Source: Thermococcus alcaliphilus
GTDB lineage: Archaea > Methanobacteriota_B > Thermococci > Thermococcales > Thermococcaceae
Length of the DNA stretch: 64,000 nucleotides
Direction of reading: 5' to 3'
NCBI RefSeq assembly: GCF_024054535.1
Contig: NZ_JAMXLV010000014.1
Location: 1-64,000 of the forward strand
Positions 35,261 to 44,616 of this stretch are shown here, one piece after another. How positions within the stretch are numbered: position 1 is the stretch's first letter; each line of letters opens with the position of its first letter. The position numbers were made by a program, and so were the translations under genes. The notes under the pieces are model-generated. The model had not been told where the DNA came from, did not search any database, and was given only the letters and a program-made list of their open reading frames with translations.

Positions 35261-35374
35261 TCAGATTATTCCTCTCTCCTTCTTTCTCTGCCTCTTTAGT
35301 CTCCTAATCCTCTTTTTAATCCACTTCCACCTCATTCTTCCCTTCTTTTTCCATTTCCTTGGTCTCCTCTTCAT
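35261..35374 (-). CDS. rpl41e: Large ribosomal subunit protein L41e
   Basis: A 37-residue, extremely basic protein ([20 protein letters not shown] and so on, ending KERGII) that matches eL41, the smallest ribosomal protein, which lies at the interface between subunits. The ATG at 35374 follows GGTGATGATC, the same ribosome site and spacing as at AlaRS. It is easy to miss because of its size. A TATA-like GCTTAAAAACC on the minus strand near 35430 fits its promoter. It is 38 bases upstream of the phosphoesterase gene on the same strand. Confidence 0.95.
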   Translation of the reverse strand: MKRRPRKWKKKGRMRWKWIKKRIRRLKRQRKKERGII

Positions 35375-35530
35375 GATCATCACCCCGATAATCGTTCCAG
35401 ACTAAGCTCACCTTGCTTGGTTTTTAAGCTTTTCCATCAAAAGGGATCAGAAAATAGCAAAGACAAAAAGAACAAAATAAAGGAGATTAAAGGAAAATCT
35501 GGTCAAGCAGAGCTTTGTCTCTTGTCGAAG

Positions 35531-35611
35531 TCTTATAAATAGTTATAATCCCTCTATATCACGTTAGTGGATAATAAAAAGCCTCTTAGTGCGATTGTGA
35601 TATTTAAATAG
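35531..35611 (+). promoter_or_regulatory. Promoter-like elements and inverted repeat in a 400-base gap
   Basis: The gap from 35375 to 35773 holds no gene I can support. It has a good TATA box at 35531-35540 (TCTTATAAAT), a 7-base inverted repeat ATATCAC/GTGATAT at 35556-35562 and 35597-35603, and a second TATA-like TTTAAATA at 35604-35611. Any transcript from these would run about 150 bases before the nitrilase gene. It may be an unannotated small RNA or a long regulated leader. Confidence 0.35.
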
Positions 35612-35773
35612 GAAATTTCTGGCTCTAGAGCAATTCCAGTGATTTTGGGCTTTTTAAAACTCTCAAAAATTATGTAATTTTAATTTTTTCTTTCTATAGC
35701 TCTTGGCTTGGACAAAAATGTGTTCGTTAAGTTATTAACCGTCAAAACCCTAAAGCATTAAGGAGGGATTGAA

Positions 35774-36568
35774 ATGAAAGTTGGATTTGTTCAGATGGAG
35801 CCAAAGCTTTTGGATCTTAATGCCAACTTAAGCAAAGCTGAGAAATTAATTGGAGAGGCTGCAAGACAAGGTGCAAAGCTCATTGTTCTTCCAGAGCTTT
35901 TTGACACGGGCTACAATTTTGAGACAAAAGAAGAAGTGGAGGAGATAGCCCAGCAGATTCCAGATGGGGAGACCACTCAATTTCTTGTTGAGCAGGCAAG
36001 GAAGCATGAAGCGTTCATAGTGGCTGGAACCGCTGAGAAAGATGAGAGGGGGAAACTTTACAACTCCGCTGTCATTGTGGGACCAATAGGATGGGGCTAC
36101 ATTGGAAAATACCGCAAGGTTCACCTTTTCTACAGGGAGAAGCTTTTCTTTGAGCCTGGAAACCTTGGCTTTCACGTCTTCAACATAGGTATTGCAAAAG
36201 TTGGAATTATGATATGCTTTGACTGGTTCTTCCCAGAGTCGATGAGAACACTCGCCCTTAAGGGAGCTGATATCGTTGCACATCCGGCTAATCTGGTTCT
36301 TCCCTATGCTCCAAAGGCAATGCCAATAAGGAGCCTTGAAAACAGGGTATTCAGCATAACAGCAAACAGAATCGGAGAGGAGAGGGGATTAAGGTTCATA
36401 GGCATGAGCCAGATAAACTCACCAAAGGCTGAAATCCTGCTCAGGGCAAGTGAAGATAAGGAGGAAGTGGGGGTTGTTGATATAAACATCGAAGAGGCGA
36501 GGAACAAAAAGCTTAACGAGTTCAATGACATCTTCAAGGATAGAAGACCGGAATACTATGCTCTGTAA
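35774..36568 (+). CDS. Nitrilase / carbon-nitrogen hydrolase
   Basis: A 264-residue C-N hydrolase closely resembling the thermostable Pyrococcus abyssi nitrilase, active on small aliphatic dinitriles. The Glu-Lys-Cys triad is visible in VLPELFDTGYNF, GKYRKVHLFYREK and IMICFDWFFPES. Length and ending (DIFKDRRPEYY) match that enzyme. The ATG follows AAGGAGGGATTGAA. An amidase role on an endogenous substrate is more likely physiologically than nitrile hydrolysis. It appears monocistronic; the next gene has its own TATA box. Confidence 0.92.
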   Translation: MKVGFVQMEPKLLDLNANLSKAEKLIGEAARQGAKLIVLPELFDTGYNFETKEEVEEIAQQIPDGETTQFLVEQARKHEAFIVAGTAEKDERGKLYNSAVIVGPIGWGYIGKYRKVHLFYREKLFFEPGNLGFHVFNIGIAKVGIMICFDWFFPESMRTLALKGADIVAHPANLVLPYAPKAMPIRSLENRVFSITANRIGEERGLRFIGMSQINSPKAEILLRASEDKEEVGVVDINIEEARNKKLNEFNDIFKDRRPEYYAL

Positions 36569-36621
36569 TTTCAAAACTTTAATTTTTGTTGGGGTTTATA
36601 AAAAGAGTGATGCGTGGAGAA

Positions 36622-38364
36622 ATGATAGACAAGCTCCTGTCGATAGATAGCGGTGAACTCATTCAGAGAGCACTGGAAGATGCAAAGGCTCTGGAGGAGT
36701 TAACTAAGTTAGTGAACTCTTCAGAGTACTCGGTTAAGGTAAGGGCACTACAAGTGCTAAGTGAAATTATACCCAAATTGCCTGCAGAGAAACGCCGATC
36801 GATTCTTGATATTCTCTTATCATCCCTTCTTGAAAACCTCTTTGATGAAAATAGAAGGGTTCAAGAATTGAGTTTGAGGGTTTTATCGGCTTTAATAACG
36901 GAAGTCTCTCTATTTCCTGAAGAGGCATTGGAAATTTTAAAAGCAGTAAGCATTCCTCGGTTGCTTGAAGACGACTTTGTGTTTCTTGGATTTGTGGAAA
37001 TTTTTAAACGGCTGAAATTCATCAAATACCATCCCTCAGTACTAACCACCCTTAATGAGATGACTCTCTCTAAGGACGAAAGAATAAGGGTTCTGGGAGT
37101 ATGGGGATTGTGGAGGCTTCTTAATTCCGTCGTTATGGGGGTTCAAGCTGCTGAAATTTTGGAAAAAATAATATCAAAGATACCTTCTCTGATGGAGAGC
37201 CTTGATGAAACCGTGGTAGAAGTCACGCTCCAGCTTGTTAAGGAAATTGTTGCAAAATACAGGGATTCAGGGAATATTATACGGAGGGTTATCCCTTGGA
37301 TAAAAGAAATGAAAGAGCTCAAAAAATCGGGAAGCTGGCTGATAAGAAGTGAACTTGAAAATGCAATTCAGTATTTATCGGAGGTTGTGAGAGATTACTA
37401 CAGTAAGAGAATAAACGAGGCCTTAAAATTGCTTGAAGAGCTTGTAGAGCAAGAGAAATACGAGGATGCACTTTTCATAGCTGGATTAATAGGGAATGAT
37501 GACATACTCAGGTGGATCTCTCAAAAGATAAACCTTTCAAAGAAAAGGGAAGTAATTGATGAGCTTCCGAGAATCGTAAGAGGGCCAAAATATGCCACTC
37601 TTCCCCTTAATCTGCAAGAGAAGACACTGTACATACCAAGTTTAGGCTCACTCACAATAAGAAGAAGAAAAATAAGTGGAGAAAATGAAGAAAAAGAAAT
37701 TGGATTTTCTGAGAGAAGTGACAAAGTCAATGAGAGCTCAAAAATTCCGGGTGGAGCAAAGATTCTGGAGAAATTAAGAAGTACTGACCCTACAGAAGTT
37801 ATAGATGGAATATGGGAATTGTATGAACTCTCAAAGAACATAACGCCCGAAAATGTAGAAGGGTTTCTTATCTTTGTACCAGAGTTGATTAGGATATTCT
37901 CATCTTCCCGCAATGAATGGGTAGTGGATAAAGTGAGCATGATACTGGCAAAGATTTTAGCATACTCCTCCTCTAGGAGTTACTTATCCCTCATATTGAA
38001 CTTTCTCGTTTTGGAAGGAAGAGAAAAAATCAAGGCCATGAGGTTTTTCAAATACTACTTTTCTTACAAGTGGGATAAAGAGGCATGGGCCATTGTCTGG
38101 GAAAAGTTGAAAGAACTGCTTATGGATAAAAATACTTCTATTGAGGTATTAGGTATGCTCAACAACCTTGTCGATGTTATTCCCAGGGAAGAAAAAGATG
38201 TTTTGGAGAAGATAAACGAAGTTTTAGAGAATTTGAAAATCGAGAAACCAGGAGAGCTTCAAGAAGGGGTAAACCTGCTTAAGGAAAAAATAAATAAAAA
38301 GTTAAAAGAGGAAATGTCCAAACATAAAAACGGAATGATGAGTCTGGAGCCCCCTGATTGGTGA
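36622..38364 (+). CDS. HEAT-repeat-like alpha-solenoid protein
   Basis: About 580 residues of amphipathic helices arranged as HEAT/ARM-like pairs (for example VKVRALQVLSEIIPKL, EDDFVFLGFVEIFKRL, RIRVLGVWGLWRLL). A charged linker near residues 330-385 separates two solenoid blocks. No catalytic motif or membrane helix is present. A TATA box GTTTATAAAAAG at 36594-36605 puts the transcript start near 36620, so the frame opening at 36586 cannot be wholly translated; ATG 36622, or 36610, is likely. It is followed 24 bases later by a small coiled-coil gene, a probable partner. Role unknown, probably scaffolding. Confidence 0.72.
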   Translation: MIDKLLSIDSGELIQRALEDAKALEELTKLVNSSEYSVKVRALQVLSEIIPKLPAEKRRSILDILLSSLLENLFDENRRVQELSLRVLSALITEVSLFPEEALEILKAVSIPRLLEDDFVFLGFVEIFKRLKFIKYHPSVLTTLNEMTLSKDERIRVLGVWGLWRLLNSVVMGVQAAEILEKIISKIPSLMESLDETVVEVTLQLVKEIVAKYRDSGNIIRRVIPWIKEMKELKKSGSWLIRSELENAIQYLSEVVRDYYSKRINEALKLLEELVEQEKYEDALFIAGLIGNDDILRWISQKINLSKKREVIDELPRIVRGPKYATLPLNLQEKTLYIPSLGSLTIRRRKISGENEEKEIGFSERSDKVNESSKIPGGAKILEKLRSTDPTEVIDGIWELYELSKNITPENVEGFLIFVPELIRIFSSSRNEWVVDKVSMILAKILAYSSSRSYLSLILNFLVLEGREKIKAMRFFKYYFSYKWDKEAWAIVWEKLKELLMDKNTSIEVLGMLNNLVDVIPREEKDVLEKINEVLENLKIEKPGELQEGVNLLKEKINKKLKEEMSKHKNGMMSLEPPDW

Positions 38365-38388
38365 GGAAGTTTCGCGGGGCTGACCGCA

Positions 38389-38667
38389 ATGATAAAAAGA
38401 ATACTATGCAAAGACCTCTATGAAGAAATAGAACGGCTTGAGCGCTCTGTTGTGGAGCTTGAGGAACAGATAATTGAGTTAAAGACCCAGCTCAGCATGA
38501 AAACTGAAGAAGCAACGAGTCTCTATATCGAGAACCAAAGCCTGAGACACAAAATAGAAATGCTGGAAAAAAGTCATAAACAGCTCATTGAGATGCTTAA
38601 AAAGATGAAAATTCCTTTTGTTGTCGTAAATGAGGATGAGTTTGAAGACGTTGAAGTCGACAAATAA
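38389..38667 (+). CDS. Small coiled-coil protein
   Basis: A 92-residue protein: one long coiled-coil (residues 8-75, LERSVVELEEQIIELKTQL, IENQSLRHKIEMLEKSHKQL), then FVVVNEDEFEDVEVDK as a short acidic tail. It is 24 bases after the HEAT-like gene on the same strand and probably forms a unit with it. No strong ribosome site is seen before the ATG (GGGGCTGACCGCA). Function unknown. Confidence 0.65.
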   Translation: MIKRILCKDLYEEIERLERSVVELEEQIIELKTQLSMKTEEATSLYIENQSLRHKIEMLEKSHKQLIEMLKKMKIPFVVVNEDEFEDVEVDK

Positions 38668-38756
38668 TTTTAAAACAATTTGTGAACGCTCCTTCAGACA
38701 AAGACTTTTTAATATGAAAAGCAACTTTTAGGTTAGACTCAAGGATGGTGATGATC

Positions 38757-41480
38757 ATGGACATGAGTACAAGGATGTTTAAGGAAGAAGGGTGGATAAG
38801 AAAAACCTGTAAGGTCTGTGGAAAACCTTTTTGGACGCTTGACCCAGATAGAGAAACCTGTGGGGATCCACCATGTGATGAGTACGAATTCATAGGAAAC
38901 CCGGGCATCCCAAAGAAGTACACTCTCGACGAGATGCGTGAGAAGTTCCTGAGCTTTTTTGAGAGAAAGGGACACGGAAGAGTAAAACGCTACCCCGTTT
39001 TACCCAGATGGAGAGACGATGTGCTCCTCGTTGGAGCGAGCATAATGGACTTCCAACCGTGGGTTATAAGTGGTGAAGCCGATCCCCCCGCAAATCCACT
39101 CACGATAAGCCAGCCATCAATAAGGTTTACCGACATAGACAACGTTGGAATAACTGGTAGGCACTTCACGATATTTGAAATGATGGCACACCATGCTTTC
39201 AACTATCCAGGAAAGCCAATTTATTGGATGGATGAGACCGTTGAATATGCCTACGAGTTTTTCACCAAGGATTTGGGGATGAAAGGAGAAGATATAACCT
39301 TTAAGGAGAACCCGTGGGCTGGTGGAGGAAACGCTGGTCCGGCTTTTGAGGTTCTCTACCGCGGTTTAGAAGTTGCCACTTTAGTGTTCATGCAGTATAA
39401 GTTAGCCCCTCCAGACGCTGATCCCTCTCAGGTTGTTGAGATTAAGGGAGATAAGTATGTCCCGATGGATACGAGGGTCGTTGATACTGGTTATGGGCTT
39501 GAAAGGCTTGTCTGGATGAGCCAAGGCACTCCAACGGCATATGATGCAGTCTTGGACTATGTCATTGAGCCCCTCAAAAAGATGGCTGGAATTGAAAAAA
39601 TAGACGACAGAATCCTCATGGAGAACTCAAAATTAGCGGGAATGTTTGATATTGAAGACATGGGTGATTTGAGAGTATTGAGGGAGACAGTTGCAAAGAG
39701 GGTTGGAATTGATCCAGATGAACTTACGAGACTCGTTAGACCGTATGAACTGATATACGCAATAGCCGACCATACAAAAGCTCTCACCTTTATGCTTTCC
39801 GATGGTGTTGTTCCCTCTAATGTTAAAGCTGGTTACCTTGCCAGACTCCTCATAAGAAAGAGCATAAGACACCTCAGGGAGCTCGGTTTGGAAATTCCCC
39901 TCAGCGAAATAGTTGCAATGCACATAAAGGCTTTACACAAGACTTTCCCAGAGTTCAAGGAAATGGAAGATGTTGTTCTTGATATGGTCAACGTTGAAGA
40001 AAAGAAATACGCAGAGACCCTAAAGAGGGGAAGTGGATTAGTCAAGAGAGAAATCGAAAAGCTTAAAAAACAAGGCATTAACGAACTCCCCCTTGAGAAG
40101 CTTATTCTCTTCTATGAGAGCCACGGCTTGACTCCCGAAATCGTCAAGGAGATTGCGGAGAAAGAAGGCATGAAAGTCAAGGTTCCGGACAACTTCTACA
40201 GCCTAGTTGCCAAAGAGGCTGAAAAAACTGCCAAAAAAGAAGAGGAGAAGAGAATAGTGGACTTTGAGCTCGTTCAAGACTTGCCAGATACGAGAACTCT
40301 CTACTATGAAGATCCGTTTATGAAGGAGTTTGATGCAAAGGTGCTTAGGGTAATAGACGACTGGGTGGTTTTGGATCAGACTGCGTTTTACCCCGAGGGC
40401 GGAGGTCAGCCGTGTGATTTGGGTGAGCTCAACGGAATTAAAGTACTCGATGTCCAGAAAATTGGCAAAGTAATCCTCCACAAGGTGGAGAAGCCTGAGG
40501 TTTTCAAAGAAGGAGGCACCGTTCGCGGAAAAATTGACTGGCAGAGGAGAATACAGCACATGAGGCACCACACCGGTACTCACGTTCTCATGGGAGCCCT
40601 TGTTAGGGTTCTTGGAAAACACGTTTGGCAGGCCGGTTCTCAATTGAGCACCGATTGGGCTAGATTAGATATAGCTCACTACAAGCGCATCAGCGAAGAG
40701 GAGCTCAAGGAGATAGAGCTCTTAGCTAACAGGGTAGTAATGGAAGACAGGGAAGTAAAATGGGAATGGCTGCCAAGAACCGAGGCGGAGCAAAAGTACG
40801 GCTTTAGGCTTTATCAGGGAGGAGTAGTGCCGGGTAGGATAATTAGAATTTTGAACATTAAAGACTGGGATGTGCAGGCATGCGGTGGTACCCACTTACC
40901 TAGAACGGGCTTAATAGGTCCAATAAAGATACTTAGGACAGAAAGAATACAGGATGGAGTTGAGAGGATAATATTCACATGTGGCGAGGCAACTATCAAG
41001 GAATGGCAGAAGGAAAGGGAGATATTAAGCAGAACGAGTGAGGTATTTAGAGTTCCTCCAGAGAAACTGCCAGAGACTGCAGAGAGGTTCTTTGAAGAAT
41101 GGAAGCAAGCAAGGAAAGAAGTGGAGAAGCTCAACAAAGAACTTGCGAAGCTTTTAGTCTATGAGCTCGAGAGCAAAGTTGAGAAAATAGGAGAGATTGA
41201 GTTCATTGGAGCTATAGTGGAGGGAGAGATAGATCACTTAAGAGAAGCAGCTCTGAAGCTTAAGAAACCAAAGAGGGTTGTTGCTTTGATAAGTGAAGAC
41301 AGCAAAGCCGTTGTAGTCAGCGTTGGTGATGAAATACCACACAAAGCCGGTGATTTGATAAGGATAATCACGAAGGTTGCAGGCGGAGGCGGTGGAGGTA
41401 AGAAAGACCTTGCCCAAGGAAAGATAAAGAACGTCCTGAAGGCTAAGGAAGCTCTAGAGGAGCTCAAAAAGGCTCTCTAA
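38757..41480 (+). CDS. alaS: Alanyl-tRNA synthetase
   Basis: A 907-residue archaeal AlaRS. It begins with a zinc-like Cys cluster [20 protein letters not shown] typical of archaeal enzymes, then the class II catalytic core ([32 protein letters not shown]), the editing domain with [12 protein letters not shown] and [10 protein letters not shown], and a C-terminal region ending [17 protein letters not shown]. The ATG at 38757 follows GGTGATGATC; earlier in-frame ATGs lie in that site. TATA-like TTTTTAATAT lies near 38705. A free-standing editing protein of the AlaX family is encoded at the end of the window. Confidence 0.97.
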   Translation: MDMSTRMFKEEGWIRKTCKVCGKPFWTLDPDRETCGDPPCDEYEFIGNPGIPKKYTLDEMREKFLSFFERKGHGRVKRYPVLPRWRDDVLLVGASIMDFQPWVISGEADPPANPLTISQPSIRFTDIDNVGITGRHFTIFEMMAHHAFNYPGKPIYWMDETVEYAYEFFTKDLGMKGEDITFKENPWAGGGNAGPAFEVLYRGLEVATLVFMQYKLAPPDADPSQVVEIKGDKYVPMDTRVVDTGYGLERLVWMSQGTPTAYDAVLDYVIEPLKKMAGIEKIDDRILMENSKLAGMFDIEDMGDLRVLRETVAKRVGIDPDELTRLVRPYELIYAIADHTKALTFMLSDGVVPSNVKAGYLARLLIRKSIRHLRELGLEIPLSEIVAMHIKALHKTFPEFKEMEDVVLDMVNVEEKKYAETLKRGSGLVKREIEKLKKQGINELPLEKLILFYESHGLTPEIVKEIAEKEGMKVKVPDNFYSLVAKEAEKTAKKEEEKRIVDFELVQDLPDTRTLYYEDPFMKEFDAKVLRVIDDWVVLDQTAFYPEGGGQPCDLGELNGIKVLDVQKIGKVILHKVEKPEVFKEGGTVRGKIDWQRRIQHMRHHTGTHVLMGALVRVLGKHVWQAGSQLSTDWARLDIAHYKRISEEELKEIELLANRVVMEDREVKWEWLPRTEAEQKYGFRLYQGGVVPGRIIRILNIKDWDVQACGGTHLPRTGLIGPIKILRTERIQDGVERIIFTCGEATIKEWQKEREILSRTSEVFRVPPEKLPETAERFFEEWKQARKEVEKLNKELAKLLVYELESKVEKIGEIEFIGAIVEGEIDHLREAALKLKKPKRVVALISEDSKAVVVSVGDEIPHKAGDLIRIITKVAGGGGGGKKDLAQGKIKNVLKAKEALEELKKAL

Positions 41481-41507
41481 TTTTTTCAAATTTTTGGAGG
41501 GTTTGAG

Positions 41508-41873
41508 ATTAAAATAAAAGCACTCACTGGAGAATTAAGTAAAACTGCGGAGGAAATAGGTTTTAAAGCCCTTAAGGAGTTCTCCACGAAGGATAATGCA
41601 AGAATAGACTTGGCTATTCTGAGAGGGGATGAGAAAATTTTGGCAATTGAGTTTGAGAACTCCTATAAATGGATAAAGCAGAGAATTCTTTACAATGGAA
41701 TAAAGGCCCACCGTGCTGGCTTTAAACACCTCTGGGTGGTTTATCCCTTTAGAAACGAGCCTTTAAGAAACGGCTGGGTTAGTAATTATCTCAAAGAGCT
41801 CGGAATGAATCTCGAAATAGTTTCTCCAGAGGAGATTGAAGAAAGGGTTAGGAAATTTTTAGAATCCTTATAA
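41508..41873 (+). CDS. PD-(D/E)XK-like protein with no standard start codon
   Basis: The frame downstream of alaS reads as a coherent 121-residue protein from ATT at 41508: IKIKALTGELSKTAEEIGFK, then NARIDLAILRGDEKILAIEF and so on. D34 with E48 and E50 gives a D-x13-ExE pattern suggestive of a PD-(D/E)XK nuclease fold. A ribosome site GGAGGG (41496-41501) lies six bases before this ATT. The first ATG/GTG/TTG in frame is a TTG at 41610, which would cut off the putative active-site Asp. Either AUU initiates, or one base has been lost or gained near 41503-41520. It overlaps the convergent Nif3-like gene by 6 bases. Confidence 0.6.
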   Translation: MKIKALTGELSKTAEEIGFKALKEFSTKDNARIDLAILRGDEKILAIEFENSYKWIKQRILYNGIKAHRAGFKHLWVVYPFRNEPLRNGWVSNYLKELGMNLEIVSPEEIEERVRKFLESL

Positions 41874-42626
41874 TCCCGTTGGGTTATCAACAAACACAGT
41901 CTTGACCCCAAATTTCTCTCTTAGGATGGGCATTAAAGCTTTAACTCCAAGGGTTTCTGTGGCATAATGTCCTGCCGCTATAACGGTTAACTTTCCTTCC
42001 TTAGCTGTGTGATAATCGTCGTGTAAAAACTCTCCCGTTATGAAGAGATCAACACCTTTTTCTATTGCCTCTGGGATTGCAAATCCTCCCCTGCCGCTGA
42101 CTACTGCAACGCTTTTTATTTCCTCGACTCCAAATTCATAGGCTTTTACATACTCAGTCTTCAGCTTCTCTACAAGTATTTGTGCCACCAAGGGTAAAGG
42201 TTTTGGTTCCTCAAATTCCGAAATGTATCCAATGCTTATTCCGTTGTACTCTCCGAAGGGTTCCTTTGGCTCCAAACCTAAGAGCTTCAAAAGCTGGGCA
42301 TTGTTTCCTACCTCGGGATGAACGTCAAGAGGCAAATGAGCAGCGTAGAGGTTCATCTCATTTTCGAGAAGAAACTTAAGCCTCTTCTGCACAAGCCCTC
42401 TGACATACTCTATTCCGCCCCATATTAAGCCGTGATGGACTATTAACATATCTGCTCCTAAAGCTCTGGCCTTAACAAAGGTGTCCATACAGGCATCAAC
42501 TGCAAAAGCGATCTTTTCCACCTCTTCTCTTCCCTCAACTTGTAGTCCGTTTCGGGATTTATCGGGAAAAGAGTTTATGCTTAAATACTCATCAAGGAAC
42601 GCGATAATTTCCTCCCCTTCCACCAT
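41868..42626 (-). CDS. Nif3-like dinuclear metal-centre protein
   Basis: A 252-residue protein of the Nif3/DUF34 family, which forms hexameric toroids with a dinuclear metal site. Typical parts are RNGLQVEGREEVEKIAFAVD, ADMLIVHHGLIWGG (His pair), NLYAAHLPLDVHPEVGNNAQ and the C-terminal AAGHYATETLGVKAL with metal ligands. The family's function is unsettled; cyclohydrolase-like or metal-insertion roles have been proposed. The ATG at 42626 follows TTGGTGAACAAAA. It is divergent from elp3. Confidence 0.88.
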   Translation of the reverse strand: MVEGEEIIAFLDEYLSINSFPDKSRNGLQVEGREEVEKIAFAVDACMDTFVKARALGADMLIVHHGLIWGGIEYVRGLVQKRLKFLLENEMNLYAAHLPLDVHPEVGNNAQLLKLLGLEPKEPFGEYNGISIGYISEFEEPKPLPLVAQILVEKLKTEYVKAYEFGVEEIKSVAVVSGRGGFAIPEAIEKGVDLFITGEFLHDDYHTAKEGKLTVIAAGHYATETLGVKALMPILREKFGVKTVFVDNPTGL

Positions 42627-42718
42627 TTTTGTTCACCAAAGTCATTACTCTTTGATGCTTAAAACACTTTCAGGTGAAGACTTTTAAATGCCCATACTAT
42701 CTTATGAACGTGATAAGA

Positions 42719-44482
42719 ATGGAAGAAAAATATAGAAAAGCCTGTGAGGAGATTGCAAGGGCCGTAATTTCGGGCGAGATTAAGGATAGGAGAGAGCTCA
42801 ATAGGTTTAAGGTTAAAATCGCTGCTAAATATCATCTCTCAAGGATCCCTACTAATTCAGACGTGCTTAGAGTAATGAGCAGGGAAGATAGGGAGAAGTT
42901 CAAGGACTTCCTCAAAAAGAAGCCTACCAGGACAATCAGCGGGGTTGCCGTTGTTGCAATGATGACGAAGCCATTTCCATGCCCGCATGGTAGGTGTATC
43001 TATTGTCCCGGCGGTCCAAGCGAGGGTTCTCCCCAAAGCTACACTGGAAAGGAGCCATCAGCTTTAAGGGCTCTTCAGAATGCTTATCATCCCTATCTCA
43101 TAATGATGAACCGCTTGAAGCAGCTCTATGATATCGGCCACGATATAGATAAAGTTGAGGTCATTATACAGGGTGGGACTTTCCCTGCTGTTGATTTGGA
43201 TTACCAAGAGTGGTTCATAAAAGAGGCATTCAAAGCCATGAACGATTTTCCCTACTTTAAGGACATTGAGAACCTTGAAGAGAAAATTAGAAAGGCAGTT
43301 CTTTTTGGAGAGATTGACGAAGACCCTCTCTTCAAAAAAGCATGGGAAAGGACTCACAAGAAGCCGTACTATTATCTTGAGGAAGAGCAGAGAAAGAACG
43401 AGAAGGCAAAGGTCAGAATGGTGGGATTAACTATTGAAACAAGGCCAGATTGGGCTATGGAAAGACAAATCGACAGAATGCTCAAGCTCGGCACAACGAG
43501 AGTAGAGCTTGGAGTTCAGACGGTCTTCAATTTCATCTATGAGAGGGTAAAGAGGGGGCACACCGTTGAAGACACCGTGAGAGCTACACAGCTCCTCAAA
43601 GATGCTGGTCTTAAGATAAACTACCACATGATGCCGGGTTTGCCGGGAAGCAACTTTGAGAGGGACTTAAAGGCCTTCCAAATAATCTTTGAAGATGAGC
43701 GCTTCAGGCCTGATATGCTCAAAATTTACCCCACTCTGGTCACAAAGGACACGCTCCTCTACAGATGGTATAAGGAAGGGAAATATAAGCCTTACACGAC
43801 TGAAGAAGCTGTCGAGCTGCTTGTTGAAGTGTACAAACTCCTTCCAAAATGGGTTAGAGTTATGAGGATTCAGAGAGACATCCCGGTTCAGCTTGTTGAA
43901 GCTGGAGTAAAGCACTCCAATTTGGGACAGCTGGTGTTCAATGAGCTCATAAAGAGGGGCATAAGGCCGAGGGAGATAAGGTTCAGAGAAGTCGGACATC
44001 AGATGCAGAAGTTTGGGGTTCAGCCAGAGGTTGAGCACATCAAATTGCTAAGGGAGGATTATAAAGCAAGCGAGGGACATGAGGTATTCCTGAGCTTTGA
44101 GGACGTGAAGAACGACATTCTAATCGGCTTCATCAGGCTTAGAATCCCAAGTGAAAAAGCCCACAGGAAGGAAATAAACTGCTGTCCATCAGCAATAGTT
44201 AGGGAGCTTCACGTTTATGGACCTTTGGTTCCAATAGGAGGAAAGCCGAAGTACGAGTGGCAGCACAGGGGTTACGGAAGGGAGCTTTTAGCTGAAGCGG
44301 AAAGAATAGCGAGAGAAGAATTCGACGTAAAGAAGATGCTCATTATAAGCGGTGTCGGCGTTAGGGAATACTACAGAAAATTCGGCTACAGAAAGGATGG
44401 CCCATATGTGAGCAAGAGGCTTGACAAGGGCTATGCAAACTTTGTGAAAAGCAAAGAGTTTGATGCGCATTTGAACACCTGA
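42719..44482 (+). CDS. elp3: tRNA U34 carboxymethyltransferase Elp3
   Basis: A 587-residue Elp3 homologue. It has a radical-SAM domain with C88-x4-C93-x2-C96 in CPHGRCIYCPGG, the acetyl-CoA-using core (GVQTVFNFIYERVKRGHTVE, YHMMPGLPGSNFERD), a C-terminal zinc/linker region and a GNAT domain (HVYGPLVPIGGK, QHRGYGRELLAEAERIARE). Archaeal Elp3 alone makes cm5U at wobble uridines. TATA-like CTTTTAAATGCC lies at about 42683, which excludes the longer frame from 42674; GTGATAAGA precedes ATG 42719. Length is normal. Confidence 0.95.
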   Translation: MEEKYRKACEEIARAVISGEIKDRRELNRFKVKIAAKYHLSRIPTNSDVLRVMSREDREKFKDFLKKKPTRTISGVAVVAMMTKPFPCPHGRCIYCPGGPSEGSPQSYTGKEPSALRALQNAYHPYLIMMNRLKQLYDIGHDIDKVEVIIQGGTFPAVDLDYQEWFIKEAFKAMNDFPYFKDIENLEEKIRKAVLFGEIDEDPLFKKAWERTHKKPYYYLEEEQRKNEKAKVRMVGLTIETRPDWAMERQIDRMLKLGTTRVELGVQTVFNFIYERVKRGHTVEDTVRATQLLKDAGLKINYHMMPGLPGSNFERDLKAFQIIFEDERFRPDMLKIYPTLVTKDTLLYRWYKEGKYKPYTTEEAVELLVEVYKLLPKWVRVMRIQRDIPVQLVEAGVKHSNLGQLVFNELIKRGIRPREIRFREVGHQMQKFGVQPEVEHIKLLREDYKASEGHEVFLSFEDVKNDILIGFIRLRIPSEKAHRKEINCCPSAIVRELHVYGPLVPIGGKPKYEWQHRGYGRELLAEAERIAREEFDVKKMLIISGVGVREYYRKFGYRKDGPYVSKRLDKGYANFVKSKEFDAHLNT

Positions 44483-44551
44483 GCTAGACGTTGTGTATTT
44501 TTACTTTCTTTTGTTGTTTGTTGTTTTTACTTTTATCTTTTCGTTTTTTCC

Positions 44552-44587
44552 AATAGTAAATTTTATATAGTTTGAGTGCTTACTATT
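44552..44587 (+). promoter_or_regulatory. Inverted repeat bracketing the TATA box of the Cys-rich precursor gene
   Basis: Perfect 8-base arms AATAGTAA (44552-44559) and TTACTATT (44580-44587) flank TTTTATATAG (44561-44570), the only good TATA box before the gene at 44617. The arms would sit over the BRE and the transcription start. Binding of a dimeric regulator would block TBP/TFB or polymerase. The T-rich stretch 44483-44550 before it may terminate elp3. Confidence 0.6.
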
Positions 44588-44616
44588 TGTGAAAATTTCC
44601 TCACGCTTGGGGGGGA

